Part shown: positions 54,907-64,000 of the stretch, one piece after another
Position numbering within the stretch: the first letter of the stretch is position 1
Layout of the letters: each line of letters begins with the position of its first letter
Assembly: GCF_003336875.1 (NCBI RefSeq)
Contig: NZ_QGNJ01000001.1
Span: 579,427 to 643,426, forward strand
Origin: Oleisolibacter albus
GTDB taxonomy: Bacteria; Pseudomonadota; Alphaproteobacteria; Azospirillales; Azospirillaceae
DNA: 64,000 nt
Direction of reading: 5' to 3'
Made by a program: the position numbers and the translations under genes
The notes under the pieces: model-generated
The model's input: only the letters and a program-made list of their open reading frames with translations
What the model was told of the DNA's origin: nothing
Database searches by the model: none

Positions 54907-56036
54907 AGGCGGTCTATCGGGCGTTTCTCCACGAATTCGGCCGCATCTTCACTGTCAGGCCGGCCTTTGCCGTGCTGGTGGTGGCGGCGGCCATCTATGC
55001 CGCCTACTATCCCCAGCCCTACGTCAACGAAGCGCTGCGCCGTGTTCCCATCGCGGTGGTCGATAGTGAAGACACCACCGCCAGCAGGGAACTTGCCCGG
55101 CGTGTCGATGCCACCGCCGACGTGGCCGTCGCCTTGCTCTTCCCCGACATGGCCAGCGCCGAACGCGCGGTCTTTGCCCGCGATGTCCATGGCATCCTGT
55201 TCATTCCCAAGGACTTCGAACGCAGTCTGCTGCACGGGCGGGGATCGCCGGTGGCGCTGTACGCCGATGCCAGTTATTTCCTGGTCTATCAGCGCATTTC
55301 CCTGGCGGTGACGGCGGTCGCCTGGACCATGGGGGTGGAGATTGAAACCGCCCGGCTCATCGGGGCTGGCATTGATCCGGTACTGGCGGCGGCGGCCTCG
55401 GATCCGTTGCCGCTGACCGCCGTGCCCTTGTTCAATCCTCAAAGCGGCTACGCCACCTACCTGCTGCCCGCCGCCTTCGTCCTGATCCTGCAGCAGACGC
55501 TGCTCATCGGTGTGGGGCTGCTGTCCACCCTGCCCGACCGTCCCGCCGCTGCGGGTGCAGCGGCCACCGTGCTGGGCAAGCTCCTGGCCTACACCGCCCT
55601 GGAAGCGCTCGTCATTCCCGCCTATCTGGTCATCCTTCCCGCGCTCTATGGCCTGCCCCGGCTGGGATCGCTCATGACCATTCTGATCATGGCCCTGCCG
55701 TTCGTCCTTGCCGTCGGCGCCCTCGGCCTGCTCCTGGCGGCCCTGTTCCGCAACGCCCTGACCGTGCAGCTGGCGATGGCCGCCCTGGGGTTACCCCTGT
55801 TCTTCCTGGCCGGCTTTTCCTGGCCGGCGGAGGCCATGCCGCAAACGGTCCAGATGCTGTCGCTGCTGATACCCAGCACATCCGCAATCGACGGTCTGGT
55901 CAGGATTGCCCAGATGGGCGCTTCGCTGTCCCAGGTGGCACGCCCGCTGCTGACCCTGAGCGGGCTGGCCGTCCTCTACGCCGCGGCCGCCCTGGCGCTG
56001 GAGTCCCGGCGCAGGGGTACGCGGACCGGCCGCTGA
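54903..56036 (+). CDS. ABC-2 type transporter permease (second)
   Basis: 377 residues, homologous to the preceding permease: an N-terminal membrane segment (AFAVLVVAAAIYAAYYPQPY), a periplasmic domain (VPIAVVDSEDTTASRELARR, FIPKDFERSLLHGRGSPVAL, PLFNPQSGYATYLLPAAFVL) and C-terminal membrane segments ending with the FFLAGFSWPAEAMPQTVQML region typical of ABC2_membrane_3. The ATGA overlap with the first permease means coupled translation. A strong hairpin follows at 56055. Confidence 0.9.
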   Translation: MKAVYRAFLHEFGRIFTVRPAFAVLVVAAAIYAAYYPQPYVNEALRRVPIAVVDSEDTTASRELARRVDATADVAVALLFPDMASAERAVFARDVHGILFIPKDFERSLLHGRGSPVALYADASYFLVYQRISLAVTAVAWTMGVEIETARLIGAGIDPVLAAAASDPLPLTAVPLFNPQSGYATYLLPAAFVLILQQTLLIGVGLLSTLPDRPAAAGAAATVLGKLLAYTALEALVIPAYLVILPALYGLPRLGSLMTILIMALPFVLAVGALGLLLAALFRNALTVQLAMAALGLPLFFLAGFSWPAEAMPQTVQMLSLLIPSTSAIDGLVRIAQMGASLSQVARPLLTLSGLAVLYAAAALALESRRRGTRTGR

Positions 56037-56054
56037 TGCAGGCCGCGGAAACAG

Positions 56055-56086
56055 GAAGGGCGCACCGGCCGCCCGGTGCGCCCTTC
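56055..56086. terminator. Hairpin between the permease operon and prfC
   Basis: GAAGGGCGCACCGG and CCGGTGCGCCCTTC form a perfect 14-bp stem with a CCGC loop, between convergent genes. There is no strong T-run, so strict intrinsic termination is uncertain. A copy with one compensatory pair lies at 50434-50463. Confidence 0.75.
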
Positions 56087-56111
56087 ACCTGTCCCATCGT
56101 CCAGAGGCCGG

Positions 56112-57728
56112 TCAGGCCGCCTGGGTGGTGACGGCCTTGTTCTGCTCGCGGGTCTTCAGGAAGCGGATCTCGGGGAAATCCTCCTGGGCGCGGTTCAGCT
56201 GCCAGCCATTGCGGGCCAGATAGACCAGGGCGCCGTCATGATCCTCGGCCATGTCGGCGCGGCGGCTGTCGATGAAGGCCTTCAGCCGCACCGGGTCCTC
56301 GCACTCCACCCAGCGGGCGGCATCATAGCCGGCGGTCTCGAACTTGGCCTTCAAGTCGTATTCGGCGTCCAGCCGGGCGGCCAGCACCTCGAACTGCAGC
56401 GGGCCGACGACGCCGACGATCCAGTCGGCACCGACGACCGGCTTGAACACCTGGCTGGCGCCCTCCTCGGCGAAATGCTCCAGCGCCTTGCGCAGATGCT
56501 TCACCTTCATCGGGTCGTCCAGGCGCACGCGCTGCAGCAGTTCCGGCGCGAAGCTGGGCACGCCGGTATAGCGCAGATCCTCGCCCTCGGTCAGCGTGTC
56601 GCCGATGCGCAGCGAGCCATGGTTGGGGATGCCGATGATGTCGCCCGGCCAGGCGTCCTCGGCCAGCTCGCGGTCGCGGGCCAGGAACAGCACGGCGTTG
56701 TTGACCGCCAGCAGCTTGCCGCTGCGCATGTGCTTCAGCTTGGTGCCGCGCTTGAAATGGCCGGAGCAGAGCCGGAAGAAGGCGATGCGGTCGCGGTGGT
56801 TGGGGTCCATGTTGGCCTGGACCTTGAACACGAAGCCGGTGACCTTGCCCTCGCCCGGCTCGACCATGCGGCCGTCGGCCTTCTGCGGCCGCGGCGGCGG
56901 GGCATATTCGGCCAGGCCCAGCAGCAGCTCGCGCACGCCGAAATTGTTGATGGCGGAGCCGAAGAACACCGGGGTCTGGTGCCCCTCGCGATAGGTTTCC
57001 AGGCTGAAGGCCGGGCACAGCTCGCGCACCATGGCCACGTCCTCGCGCAGCTTGGCCGCCTGATGCGCCGGGATCAGCTCGTCGATCTTGGGGTCGTCGA
57101 TGCCATGGCACTCGATGCCCTCGCTGGCCACGTCGCCGGCGCGGCGGTCCATCAGGATCAGCCGGTCGCGGATCAGGTCGTAACAGCCGCGGAAATCCTG
57201 GCCCGAGCCGATGGGCCAGCTGGCGGGCGTCACCTCCAGCTGCAGGTCGCGCTCGATCTCGTCCATCAGCTCGAACGGGTCGCGCGCCTCGCGGTCCATC
57301 TTGTTGACGAAGGTGGCGATGGGCACGTCGCGCATGCGGCAGACCTCAAACAGCTTGCGCGTCTGGCTCTCGATGCCCTTGGCGGCGTCAATGACCATGA
57401 CGGCGCTGTCCACCGCGGTCAGGGTGCGGTAGGTGTCCTCGGAGAAATCCTCGTGGCCCGGTGTGTCCACCAGATTGAAGGTGCGGTCGGCATAATCGAA
57501 ATTCATCACCGACGCGGTGACGGAGATGCCGCGCTCCCGCTCCACCTTCATCCAGTCCGACCGGGCGCGCCGCTGCTCGCCGCGGGCCTTGACCGCGCCC
57601 GCCATCTGGATGGCGCCGCCGAACAGCAGCAGCTTTTCCGTCAGCGTGGTCTTGCCGGCGTCCGGGTGCGCGATGATCGCGAAAGTGCGGCGCTTCTCGA
57701 CTTCGGCGTCAAGGATATTGGCGGGCAT
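56112..57728 (-). CDS. prfC: Peptide chain release factor 3
   Basis: 538 residues. The GTPase domain shows G1 AHPDAGKTTLTEKLLLFGG, G3 DTPGHEDFSEDT and G4 FVNKMDREARDP; domains II and III complete the RF3 length (ending REQNKAVTTQAA). It recycles RF1/RF2 from the ribosome after termination and helps with quality control after mismatches. It starts with MPANILDAEVEKRRTFAIIA. It is a solitary gene, convergent with the permease operon. Confidence 0.97.
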   Translation of the reverse strand: MPANILDAEVEKRRTFAIIAHPDAGKTTLTEKLLLFGGAIQMAGAVKARGEQRRARSDWMKVERERGISVTASVMNFDYADRTFNLVDTPGHEDFSEDTYRTLTAVDSAVMVIDAAKGIESQTRKLFEVCRMRDVPIATFVNKMDREARDPFELMDEIERDLQLEVTPASWPIGSGQDFRGCYDLIRDRLILMDRRAGDVASEGIECHGIDDPKIDELIPAHQAAKLREDVAMVRELCPAFSLETYREGHQTPVFFGSAINNFGVRELLLGLAEYAPPPRPQKADGRMVEPGEGKVTGFVFKVQANMDPNHRDRIAFFRLCSGHFKRGTKLKHMRSGKLLAVNNAVLFLARDRELAEDAWPGDIIGIPNHGSLRIGDTLTEGEDLRYTGVPSFAPELLQRVRLDDPMKVKHLRKALEHFAEEGASQVFKPVVGADWIVGVVGPLQFEVLAARLDAEYDLKAKFETAGYDAARWVECEDPVRLKAFIDSRRADMAEDHDGALVYLARNGWQLNRAQEDFPEIRFLKTREQNKAVTTQAA

Positions 57729-57825
57729 GGCGGGATACTCGGCAGGATGTTGACTGAACGGAACAGGAGTCGGCGCGGTTTTACCGGATCATCCGCCGCG
57801 GGTCACGCATGCAGGTGATCCATGC

Positions 57826-57859
57826 GGACGGGGGCGGACCCGCAGGCCCGCCCCCGTCC
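57826..57859. terminator. Long GC hairpin between helicase end and prfC start
   Basis: GGACGGGGGCGG (57826-57837) and CCGCCCCCGTCC (57848-57859) form a perfect 12-bp stem with a 10-base loop. It lies 53 bases past the stop of the helicase gene and upstream of nothing on the plus strand. No T-run is present. Confidence 0.5.
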
Positions 57860-57878
57860 CCATCGCCTGGAAACGCCC

Positions 57879-57896
57879 CCGGCCGGCGCCGGCCGG
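57879..57896. repeat. 18-bp perfect palindrome after the helicase gene
   Basis: CCGGCCGGCGCCGGCCGG is its own reverse complement, and flanking CC/GG bases partly extend the pairing. It lies 16 bases past the helicase stop (minus strand), followed on that strand by CGTTTCC. It may help end the transcript. Confidence 0.7.
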
Positions 57897-57911
57897 AGGC
57901 TGTCCCTGATC

Positions 57912-59603
<1,692 letters not shown>

Positions 59604-59962
59604 GCTGACGAACCTTCATCGGGCATGCGCGCCCGCCGCCGTCCCGGGCGGAACGGTGGGGTGGGCGCACAGGATGCGGCGGCGCCGGAACGGCACCGTC
59701 GCGGTTGCGCAGGAGCGGCTTGTCTTGTTCGGAGAGCGAAGGGCAGCACTGCCGGGAAACGGCAGGCGGCAAACACGACCCGACTCAATCACGGGGCGTT
59801 TGCTGGGGTGGCGACAACGCGCCACCGGGGGCCCCTCTGCCACTCGGTACGGGGCCTAGATAAGCGGGCGGACGCCGCCTTGCCAGAAGAATCAACATCA
59901 TGTCTGTGCCGCGCCGGGCGCAGGGCGGCGGCGGCACGCCGGAACAAGGGGGCAAGCGTGCA
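59604..59962. promoter_or_regulatory. Gap upstream of the helicase gene
   Basis: About 360 bases without a convincing gene on either strand. It should contain the helicase promoter and leader. Long leaders are common upstream of DEAD-box helicase genes, but no specific RNA element could be recognised. Reading frames that cross it have no ribosome site. Confidence 0.35.
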
Positions 59963-59963
59963 G

Positions 59964-59996
59964 AAAAAGGCCCGCGGAAAACCTGTCCCGCGGGCC
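59964..59996 (-). terminator. Intrinsic terminator of glgP
   Basis: On the minus strand GGCCCGCGG (59988-59996) pairs with CCGCGGGCC (59969-59977) across a 10-base loop, and TTTTT follows (59968-59964). It lies 30 bases past the glgP stop. Confidence 0.88.
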
Positions 59997-60025
59997 CGTC
60001 CCTATGCCGATGGCCAATCCCGGCC

Positions 60026-62512
60026 TCAGCCGAGGTCCTCGACCTCCGACGGCTTCACCGCCTGCACGTCCCAGATTTCGCGCGCATATTCCAGGATGGT
60101 GCGGTCGGAGGAGAACCAGCCCATGCGGGCGGTGTTGAGGATGGCCTTGCGGGTCCATTCCTCCTGGTCGCGATACAGCTCCACCGCCGCCGCATGGGTG
60201 TTGCAGTATTCCTCGAAATCCGCCGTCACCAGGAAGGGGTCGGCGGTATAGAGGCTGTCGACGATGGGGCGGAAGCGCTGCGGATCGTCGGCGGAGAAGA
60301 CACCGGACCCGATCATGTCCAGCGCCCGCTTCAGGCGCGGATTGGTGGCGATGACTTCCCGCGGCTGGAAGGCCCCGCCCTGCTTCAGCTCCGCCACTTC
60401 GGCCGCGGTCAGGCCGAAGATGAAGATGTTCTCCTCGCCCACATGCTCGCGGATTTCCACATTGGCACCGTCCAGCGTGCCGATGGTCAGGGCGCCGTTC
60501 AGGGCCAGCTTCATGTTGCCGGTGCCCGACGCCTCCATGCCGGCGGTGGAGATCTGTTCCGACAGATCGGCCGCCGGCATGATCAGCTCGGCCTGGCTGA
60601 CATTGTAGTTGGGCAGGAACACCAGCTTCAGCCGACCGCGCACGGACGGGTCATGGTTGATGACCTTGGCGATGTCGTTGGCCAGCTTGATGATCAGCTT
60701 GGCCTGGTGATAGGCCGGCGCCGCCTTGCCGGCGAAGATCTTCGTCACCGGCACGAAATCGCGCGTGGGGTTGTCGCGGATCTCGTTGTACAGGGCCACC
60801 GTCTGCAACAGGTTCAGCAGCTGGCGCTTATATTCGTGGATACGCTTGACCTGCACGTCGAAGATGCTGTCGACATTGACGTCCACCTGCACATGCCGGG
60901 CGATGTAGGCCGCCAGCCGCTTCTTGTTGAAGCGCTTGGCCCGGCGGAATTCCTCGCGGAACACAGCGTCGTCCACACGCGGGGCCAGGGCCTGCAACTG
61001 CTCCAGATCGCTGACCCAGCCGCTGCCGATGCGGCTGGTGATCAGCTTGGTCAGCATCGGATTGGCCTGATGCAGCCAGCGGCGCGGGGTGATGCCGTTG
61101 GTCTTGTTCAGGATGCGGTCGGGGAACTCCTGGTGGAAATCGGCGAACACCGTCTGCTTCATCAGTTCGGTGTGCAGGGCCGACACGCCATTGACCTTGT
61201 GGCTGCCCAGGAAGGCCAGGTTGCCCATGCGCACGCGGCGGTCGCCGTTCTCGTCGATCAGCGACAGGCGCTGGACATGACCCACATCGGGGTTGCGCTT
61301 GATGCGGTTCAGGAAATGGGCGTTGATCTCATAGATGATCTGCATGTGGCGCGGCAGCACGCGCTCCATCAGCCGCACCGGCCAGGCTTCCAGCGCCTCC
61401 GGCAGCAGGGTGTGGTTGGTATAGCTGAAGGTGCGGTTGGTGATGTCCCAGGCCGCCTCCCAATCCAGCCCGTGCTGATCCACCAGCAGACGCATCAGCT
61501 CGGCGATACCGATGGCGGGGTGCGTGTCGTTCAGCTGGATGGCCGCCTTCGCCGGCAGCTCGTCGAAGCCGGTATGGTGCTGCATGTAGCGGCGCAGGAT
61601 GTCCTGGATCGACGCGCTGGTGAAGAAATACTCCTGCTTCAGCCGCAACTCGCGCCCCACCTCGGTGGCGTCGTTGGGATAGAGCACGCGGGACAGGTTC
61701 TCCGACAGCACCTTGCCCTGTACGGCCTTGAGGTAGTCGCCCTCGTTGAAATGGCCGAAATTGAAATCGCTGGTGGCCCGCGCCGACCACAGGCGCAGCG
61801 TGTTGATGGTCTCGCCGCCGAAGCCCACCACCGGGGTGTCGAAGGCCATGGCATGGACCTTGTCGGCATCGACCCAGCGATAGCTGCTCTTGCCGCTGGC
61901 GTCGCGCACCTCCTCGACCCGGCCATAGAACTGCACGGGATACAGCACCTCGGGCCGCGCGAACTCCCAGGGATTGCCGAAGCGCAGCCAGTTGTCGGGG
62001 TACTCCACCTGCCAGCCATGCTCGAAGCGCTGCTCGAACAGGCCGTATTCATAGCGGATGCCATAGCCGATGCCCGGCAGGTTCTCGGTGGCCAGGCTGT
62101 CCAGGAAGCAGGCGGCCAGACGGCCCAGGCCGCCATTGCCCAGGGCGGGGTCCGGCTCCACATCGACCACATCCTCCAGGCGGGCGCCCATGCCGTCCAG
62201 CGCCTCGCGGCAGGCCTCGACCAGGCCCAGATTGGCCAGGTTGTTGGTCATCAGCCGCCCGATGAGGAATTCCATACTGAAGTAATAGACGCGCTTGGCG
62301 TCCCGGGCATAGACGGCGCGGGTCGTGTCCATCCAGCGGTCGACCACACGGTCGCGCGTTGCCAGGGCGGCGGTGGTGAACCAGTCCCGCCGTGTGGCGG
62401 ACGGCACGTCCTTGCCCACGGAATAGACCATCCACTCAATGAAGGACCGCTTCAGCGCATCCACATCCAGCGCCTTGCGTCCGATCTCGCGTGTCTTGTA
62501 CCGAGCGTCCAT
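60026..62512 (-). CDS. glgP: Glycogen/alpha-glucan phosphorylase
   Basis: 828 residues from the ATG at 62512 (GGAAAG ~9 bases upstream), the usual length. It releases glucose 1-phosphate from alpha-1,4-glucans with pyridoxal phosphate. Visible: ALGNGGLGRLAACFLDSLAT, the catalytic-site region VYYFSMEFLIGR, QLNDTHPAIGIAELMRLLVD, TNGITPRRWLHQANP, VDVNVDSIFDVQVKRIHEYK, and the PLP-lysine motif EASGTGNMKLALNG. No other glg genes are in the window. An in-frame upstream start would add an Arg-rich leader and is less likely. Confidence 0.97.
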   Translation of the reverse strand: MDARYKTREIGRKALDVDALKRSFIEWMVYSVGKDVPSATRRDWFTTAALATRDRVVDRWMDTTRAVYARDAKRVYYFSMEFLIGRLMTNNLANLGLVEACREALDGMGARLEDVVDVEPDPALGNGGLGRLAACFLDSLATENLPGIGYGIRYEYGLFEQRFEHGWQVEYPDNWLRFGNPWEFARPEVLYPVQFYGRVEEVRDASGKSSYRWVDADKVHAMAFDTPVVGFGGETINTLRLWSARATSDFNFGHFNEGDYLKAVQGKVLSENLSRVLYPNDATEVGRELRLKQEYFFTSASIQDILRRYMQHHTGFDELPAKAAIQLNDTHPAIGIAELMRLLVDQHGLDWEAAWDITNRTFSYTNHTLLPEALEAWPVRLMERVLPRHMQIIYEINAHFLNRIKRNPDVGHVQRLSLIDENGDRRVRMGNLAFLGSHKVNGVSALHTELMKQTVFADFHQEFPDRILNKTNGITPRRWLHQANPMLTKLITSRIGSGWVSDLEQLQALAPRVDDAVFREEFRRAKRFNKKRLAAYIARHVQVDVNVDSIFDVQVKRIHEYKRQLLNLLQTVALYNEIRDNPTRDFVPVTKIFAGKAAPAYHQAKLIIKLANDIAKVINHDPSVRGRLKLVFLPNYNVSQAELIMPAADLSEQISTAGMEASGTGNMKLALNGALTIGTLDGANVEIREHVGEENIFIFGLTAAEVAELKQGGAFQPREVIATNPRLKRALDMIGSGVFSADDPQRFRPIVDSLYTADPFLVTADFEEYCNTHAAAVELYRDQEEWTRKAILNTARMGWFSSDRTILEYAREIWDVQAVKPSEVEDLG

Positions 62513-63005
62513 CGCGACTGTCTTTCCGAAAAGGGGTTCGGACCGAAAAGGGGGTCGGCGACCCCGCCCTTCCGACCGGACGCGTCCCAGGAGAGACCGC
62601 GCCCGACCGACCCGGGCCATACTGGCCCCGGATCTGGTTAACGTTCCTTTGCTTTAGCGCGTTTTCAAGGCGCTTGTCTTGCATCGGGCGCCAACGGGCA
62701 GGCCGGAGCGGATTGCCGGCACGCTCCGGCCCGGCCGCCGCGTCCGCATTAACATGCCTCAGTTGCAGAATGCGACACATCCTCGCACAGAATCCGCGAG
62801 AACACACGCTTCCGGAACTTACCCATCCATTTTCCCGGGGAAAGGTAAGTTCATCCGTTTCTTCGTCCCGCTCATTCCGATTCTTTGTGCGGCATCGGAA
62901 CAACACCCAGGCGCCCCCGTTCATCAGACAGCGGCACCCAAGCCGTACAACTTCCGGGACCGGATCTGTCCCGATCGCGCGTTCCGAAGTGACCGGGAGG
63001 CAACA
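62513..63005. promoter_or_regulatory. Gap between glgP and the small ORF/ECF unit
   Basis: About 490 bases with no gene supported on either strand. It must hold the glgP promoter (minus) and the promoter of the small ORF/ECF sigma unit (plus). The middle (62800-62890) is less GC-rich (TTCCGGAACTTACCC, CATTTTCCCGGGGAAAGG). GGAAC occurs at 62814, but the matching CGTT of the general-stress promoter (GGAAC-N17-CGTT) is not found at the right distance. Confidence 0.35.
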
Positions 63006-63110
63006 ATGCACACCGTGACGGAAGGAACCGTTTTCCTGCCACAGCATCCGATGGGGCTGACCGCGACCAGCGTGGCGGACAGGATGCCGCACCCGGCTGC
63101 TGGTCTCTGA
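63006..63110 (+). CDS. Possible 34-residue peptide upstream of an ECF sigma gene
   Basis: A 34-codon frame opens MHTVTEGTVFLPQHPMGLTA and ends TGA at 63108-63110. GGGAGG lies 6 bases before the ATG, one of the best ribosome sites in the window. It precedes the ECF sigma gene by 125 bases on the same strand. It has no signal or membrane segment and is not recognisable as NepR (which is longer). It could be a leader peptide, a small regulator or chance. Confidence 0.4.
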   Translation: MHTVTEGTVFLPQHPMGLTATSVADRMPHPAAGL

Positions 63111-63235
63111 CCCGCAAGGGACCACCCCGCTTCCATTCCCGGCATGACCTCTTCCGGCGGACGGCCCAGCCGCGCGCCATGGGAAAGGTGTGCCCGAGCC
63201 CTGGCTGACGATCCCGCAATCATGGAGCCGGAACA

Positions 63236-63709
63236 ATGGCTTACTCTTTCTCTGATGAACTGATCGGCTGCATCCCCGCGCTGCACCGCTATGCCTGCAA
63301 GCTGACCCGCGATGCGGCGGCGGCCGAGGACCTGACCCAGGACTGCATCGCCCGCGCCCTGTCGCGGTCACATCGATTCGAACCCGGCACCAACATGCAG
63401 GCCTGGCTGACCACCATGCTGAAGAACCTGCATTTCAACAATCTCCAGCGCGAAAAGCACATGACCAAGGTGGAGTTGTGGGACCATGCCGCGGCGGTGG
63501 AGGCCACACAGATGTCGCGTCTGGTCTGCCGCGACGTCGACCGGGCCTTCCAGTCACTCACCCCGTGCCAGCGCAAGGTGGTCAGGCTGGTGGCGATCGA
63601 AGGGCGGCCCTACCAGGAAGCGGCCGAACGGCTCAATGTCTCCATCGGCACCATCCGCTCCCGCCTGTGCCGCGCCCGGGAACGGCTCAACACCATGATG
63701 GCGGCCTGA
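63236..63709 (+). CDS. ECF-family RNA polymerase sigma factor (second)
   Basis: 157 residues; the ATG at 63236 has GGAG (from ATGGAGCCGG) ~9 bases upstream. Region 2 reads RYACKLTRDAAAAEDLTQDC ... NMQAWLTTMLKNLHFNNLQR, region 4 FQSLTPCQRKVVRLVAIEGR ... YQEAAERLNVSIGTIRSRLC. There is no adjacent anti-sigma gene. Short solo sigmas of this look in alphaproteobacteria include EcfG relatives, in which case a NepR/PhyR pair would be unlinked; group membership is not settled. The 34-residue ORF upstream is the only possible local partner. Confidence 0.92.
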   Translation: MAYSFSDELIGCIPALHRYACKLTRDAAAAEDLTQDCIARALSRSHRFEPGTNMQAWLTTMLKNLHFNNLQREKHMTKVELWDHAAAVEATQMSRLVCRDVDRAFQSLTPCQRKVVRLVAIEGRPYQEAAERLNVSIGTIRSRLCRARERLNTMMAA

Positions 63710-63798
63710 TCCGGATTGTGGCGCGATCAGGATCGGCGGCCCGGTCCGGTCAGCGGCACCCCGATGGACATAATTCCTATTTTATGATGTTCTGCTCC

Positions 63799-63841
63799 CA
63801 GCACTGCCGCAGGCCCGTCGGGGACGCCTGCCGCGGTGCTG
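63799..63841 (+). terminator. Imperfect hairpin after the second ECF gene
   Basis: CAGCACTGCCGCAGGC (63799-63814) pairs with GCCTGCCGCGGTGCTG (63826-63841) in 14 of 16 positions. It lies 90 bases after the sigma-factor stop. No T-run follows, so its strength is unclear. Confidence 0.45.
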
Positions 63842-63909
63842 GGGTCTTGGAAAGGTGAAGATAAGGACCAGGATGGACTGCACCCCATCATTGAGACATG
63901 TCGCAAAAG

Positions 63910-63999
63910 CTACAGCATGGTTTCCGCCACCAGTGCCGCCCGGCCGGGCGGCACTGGTGGTTCGTCCTGTGCCTCGAACTCCACCGGGCTCAGGTAGTC
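63910..63999 (-). CDS. IS3-family transposase OrfB, C-terminal end (partial)
   Basis: Reading leftward from 63999 gives 29 codons then TAG (63912-63910). The residues DYLSPVEFEAQ match the conserved C-terminal YLSPxEFE motif of the DDE integrase-like OrfB of IS3 elements. The remainder (DEPPVPPGRAALVAETML) is a variable tail. The tail is encoded partly by a 34-bp perfect palindrome. Confidence 0.82.
   Translation of the reverse strand, partial: DYLSPVEFEAQDEPPVPPGRAALVAETML
63927..63960. repeat. 34-bp perfect palindrome inside the IS end
   Basis: The 17 bases CCACCAGTGCCGCCCGG at 63927-63943 are followed at once by their exact reverse complement to 63960, leaving no loop. It lies within the transposase tail, about 54 bases inside the element's end. 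Confidence 0.93.
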
Positions 64000-64000
64000 G

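Larger units (their letters stand above)
63874..64000 (-). mobile_element. Terminus of an IS3-family insertion sequence (cut by window edge)
   Basis: TGGACTGCACCCC at 63874-63886, continuing ATCATTGAGACA, resembles the terminal inverted repeats of IS3-family elements (TGAACTGCACCCC...). The end of a transposase reading into the element starts 36 bases further in. The other end and any target duplication lie outside the window, so the insertion point is inferred to be about 63873. Confidence 0.75.

Overview
High-GC alphaproteobacterial chromosome, most likely Rhodospirillales and probably Azospirillaceae-like. The reasons are a GcrA cell-cycle regulator, CckA next to a flagellar operon, MotE, a recA-alaS pair, an alphaproteobacterial SOS box (GTTC-N7-GTTC) upstream of recA, and heavily GC-biased third codon positions. 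No rRNA, tRNA, CRISPR array or prophage was seen. One IS3-family element is cut by the right edge.

Layout. 1-10 kb is core metabolism and regulation: a LysM protein, a cytochrome c'/cytochrome b561 pair, a LOG-family enzyme, NADP-isocitrate dehydrogenase, a soluble FIST-domain chemoreceptor, GcrA and a second, longer isocitrate dehydrogenase. 9.6-19.4 kb holds an ECF sigma/anti-sigma pair, an OpgC-like membrane protein, a VWA protein whose usual MoxR partner lies 5 kb away, a secreted hydrolase, a membrane class III cyclase, and egtD/egtB for ergothioneine. 19.7-20.6 kb is an orphan protein with the motif order of an ADP-ribosyltransferase. 20.7-24.8 kb is alaS and recA. 25.2-29.1 kb is a tandem pair of nearly identical chemoreceptors that differ mainly in their sensor domains.

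29.2-45.9 kb is a motility block. On the minus strand lie flgB-flgC-fliE-fliQ-fliR-flhB followed by cckA. On the plus strand lie an orphan FlhB C-terminal-domain protein, a small unknown protein, fliO and fliP. On the minus strand again lie fliL-fliM-DUF6468-motE-cheZ, two MotB-like proteins and a large AMIN-like/TPR periplasmic protein. Many of these genes overlap by 4 bp (ATGA), which points to coupled translation.

46.3-56.1 kb begins with a fused ATP-grasp/alpha-E protein and its partner transglutaminase. A small orphan protein follows, and then a scar made of degraded copies of the prfC 3' end and the transglutaminase core. Beyond the scar is a four-gene cargo: a TolB/TPR protein, an HlyD adaptor and two ABC-2 permeases with no ATPase. 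prfC, a DEAD-box helicase and glgP (glycogen phosphorylase) follow. The right end carries a 34-codon ORF with a good ribosome site, an ECF sigma factor and the terminus of an IS3-family element.

Most noteworthy: the ART-like protein (19676-20641), the tandem-duplication scar (50409-50748) with a repeated hairpin that shows a compensatory base pair, the diverging chemoreceptor twins, and the MotB-like pair in which one member lacks the channel aspartate.
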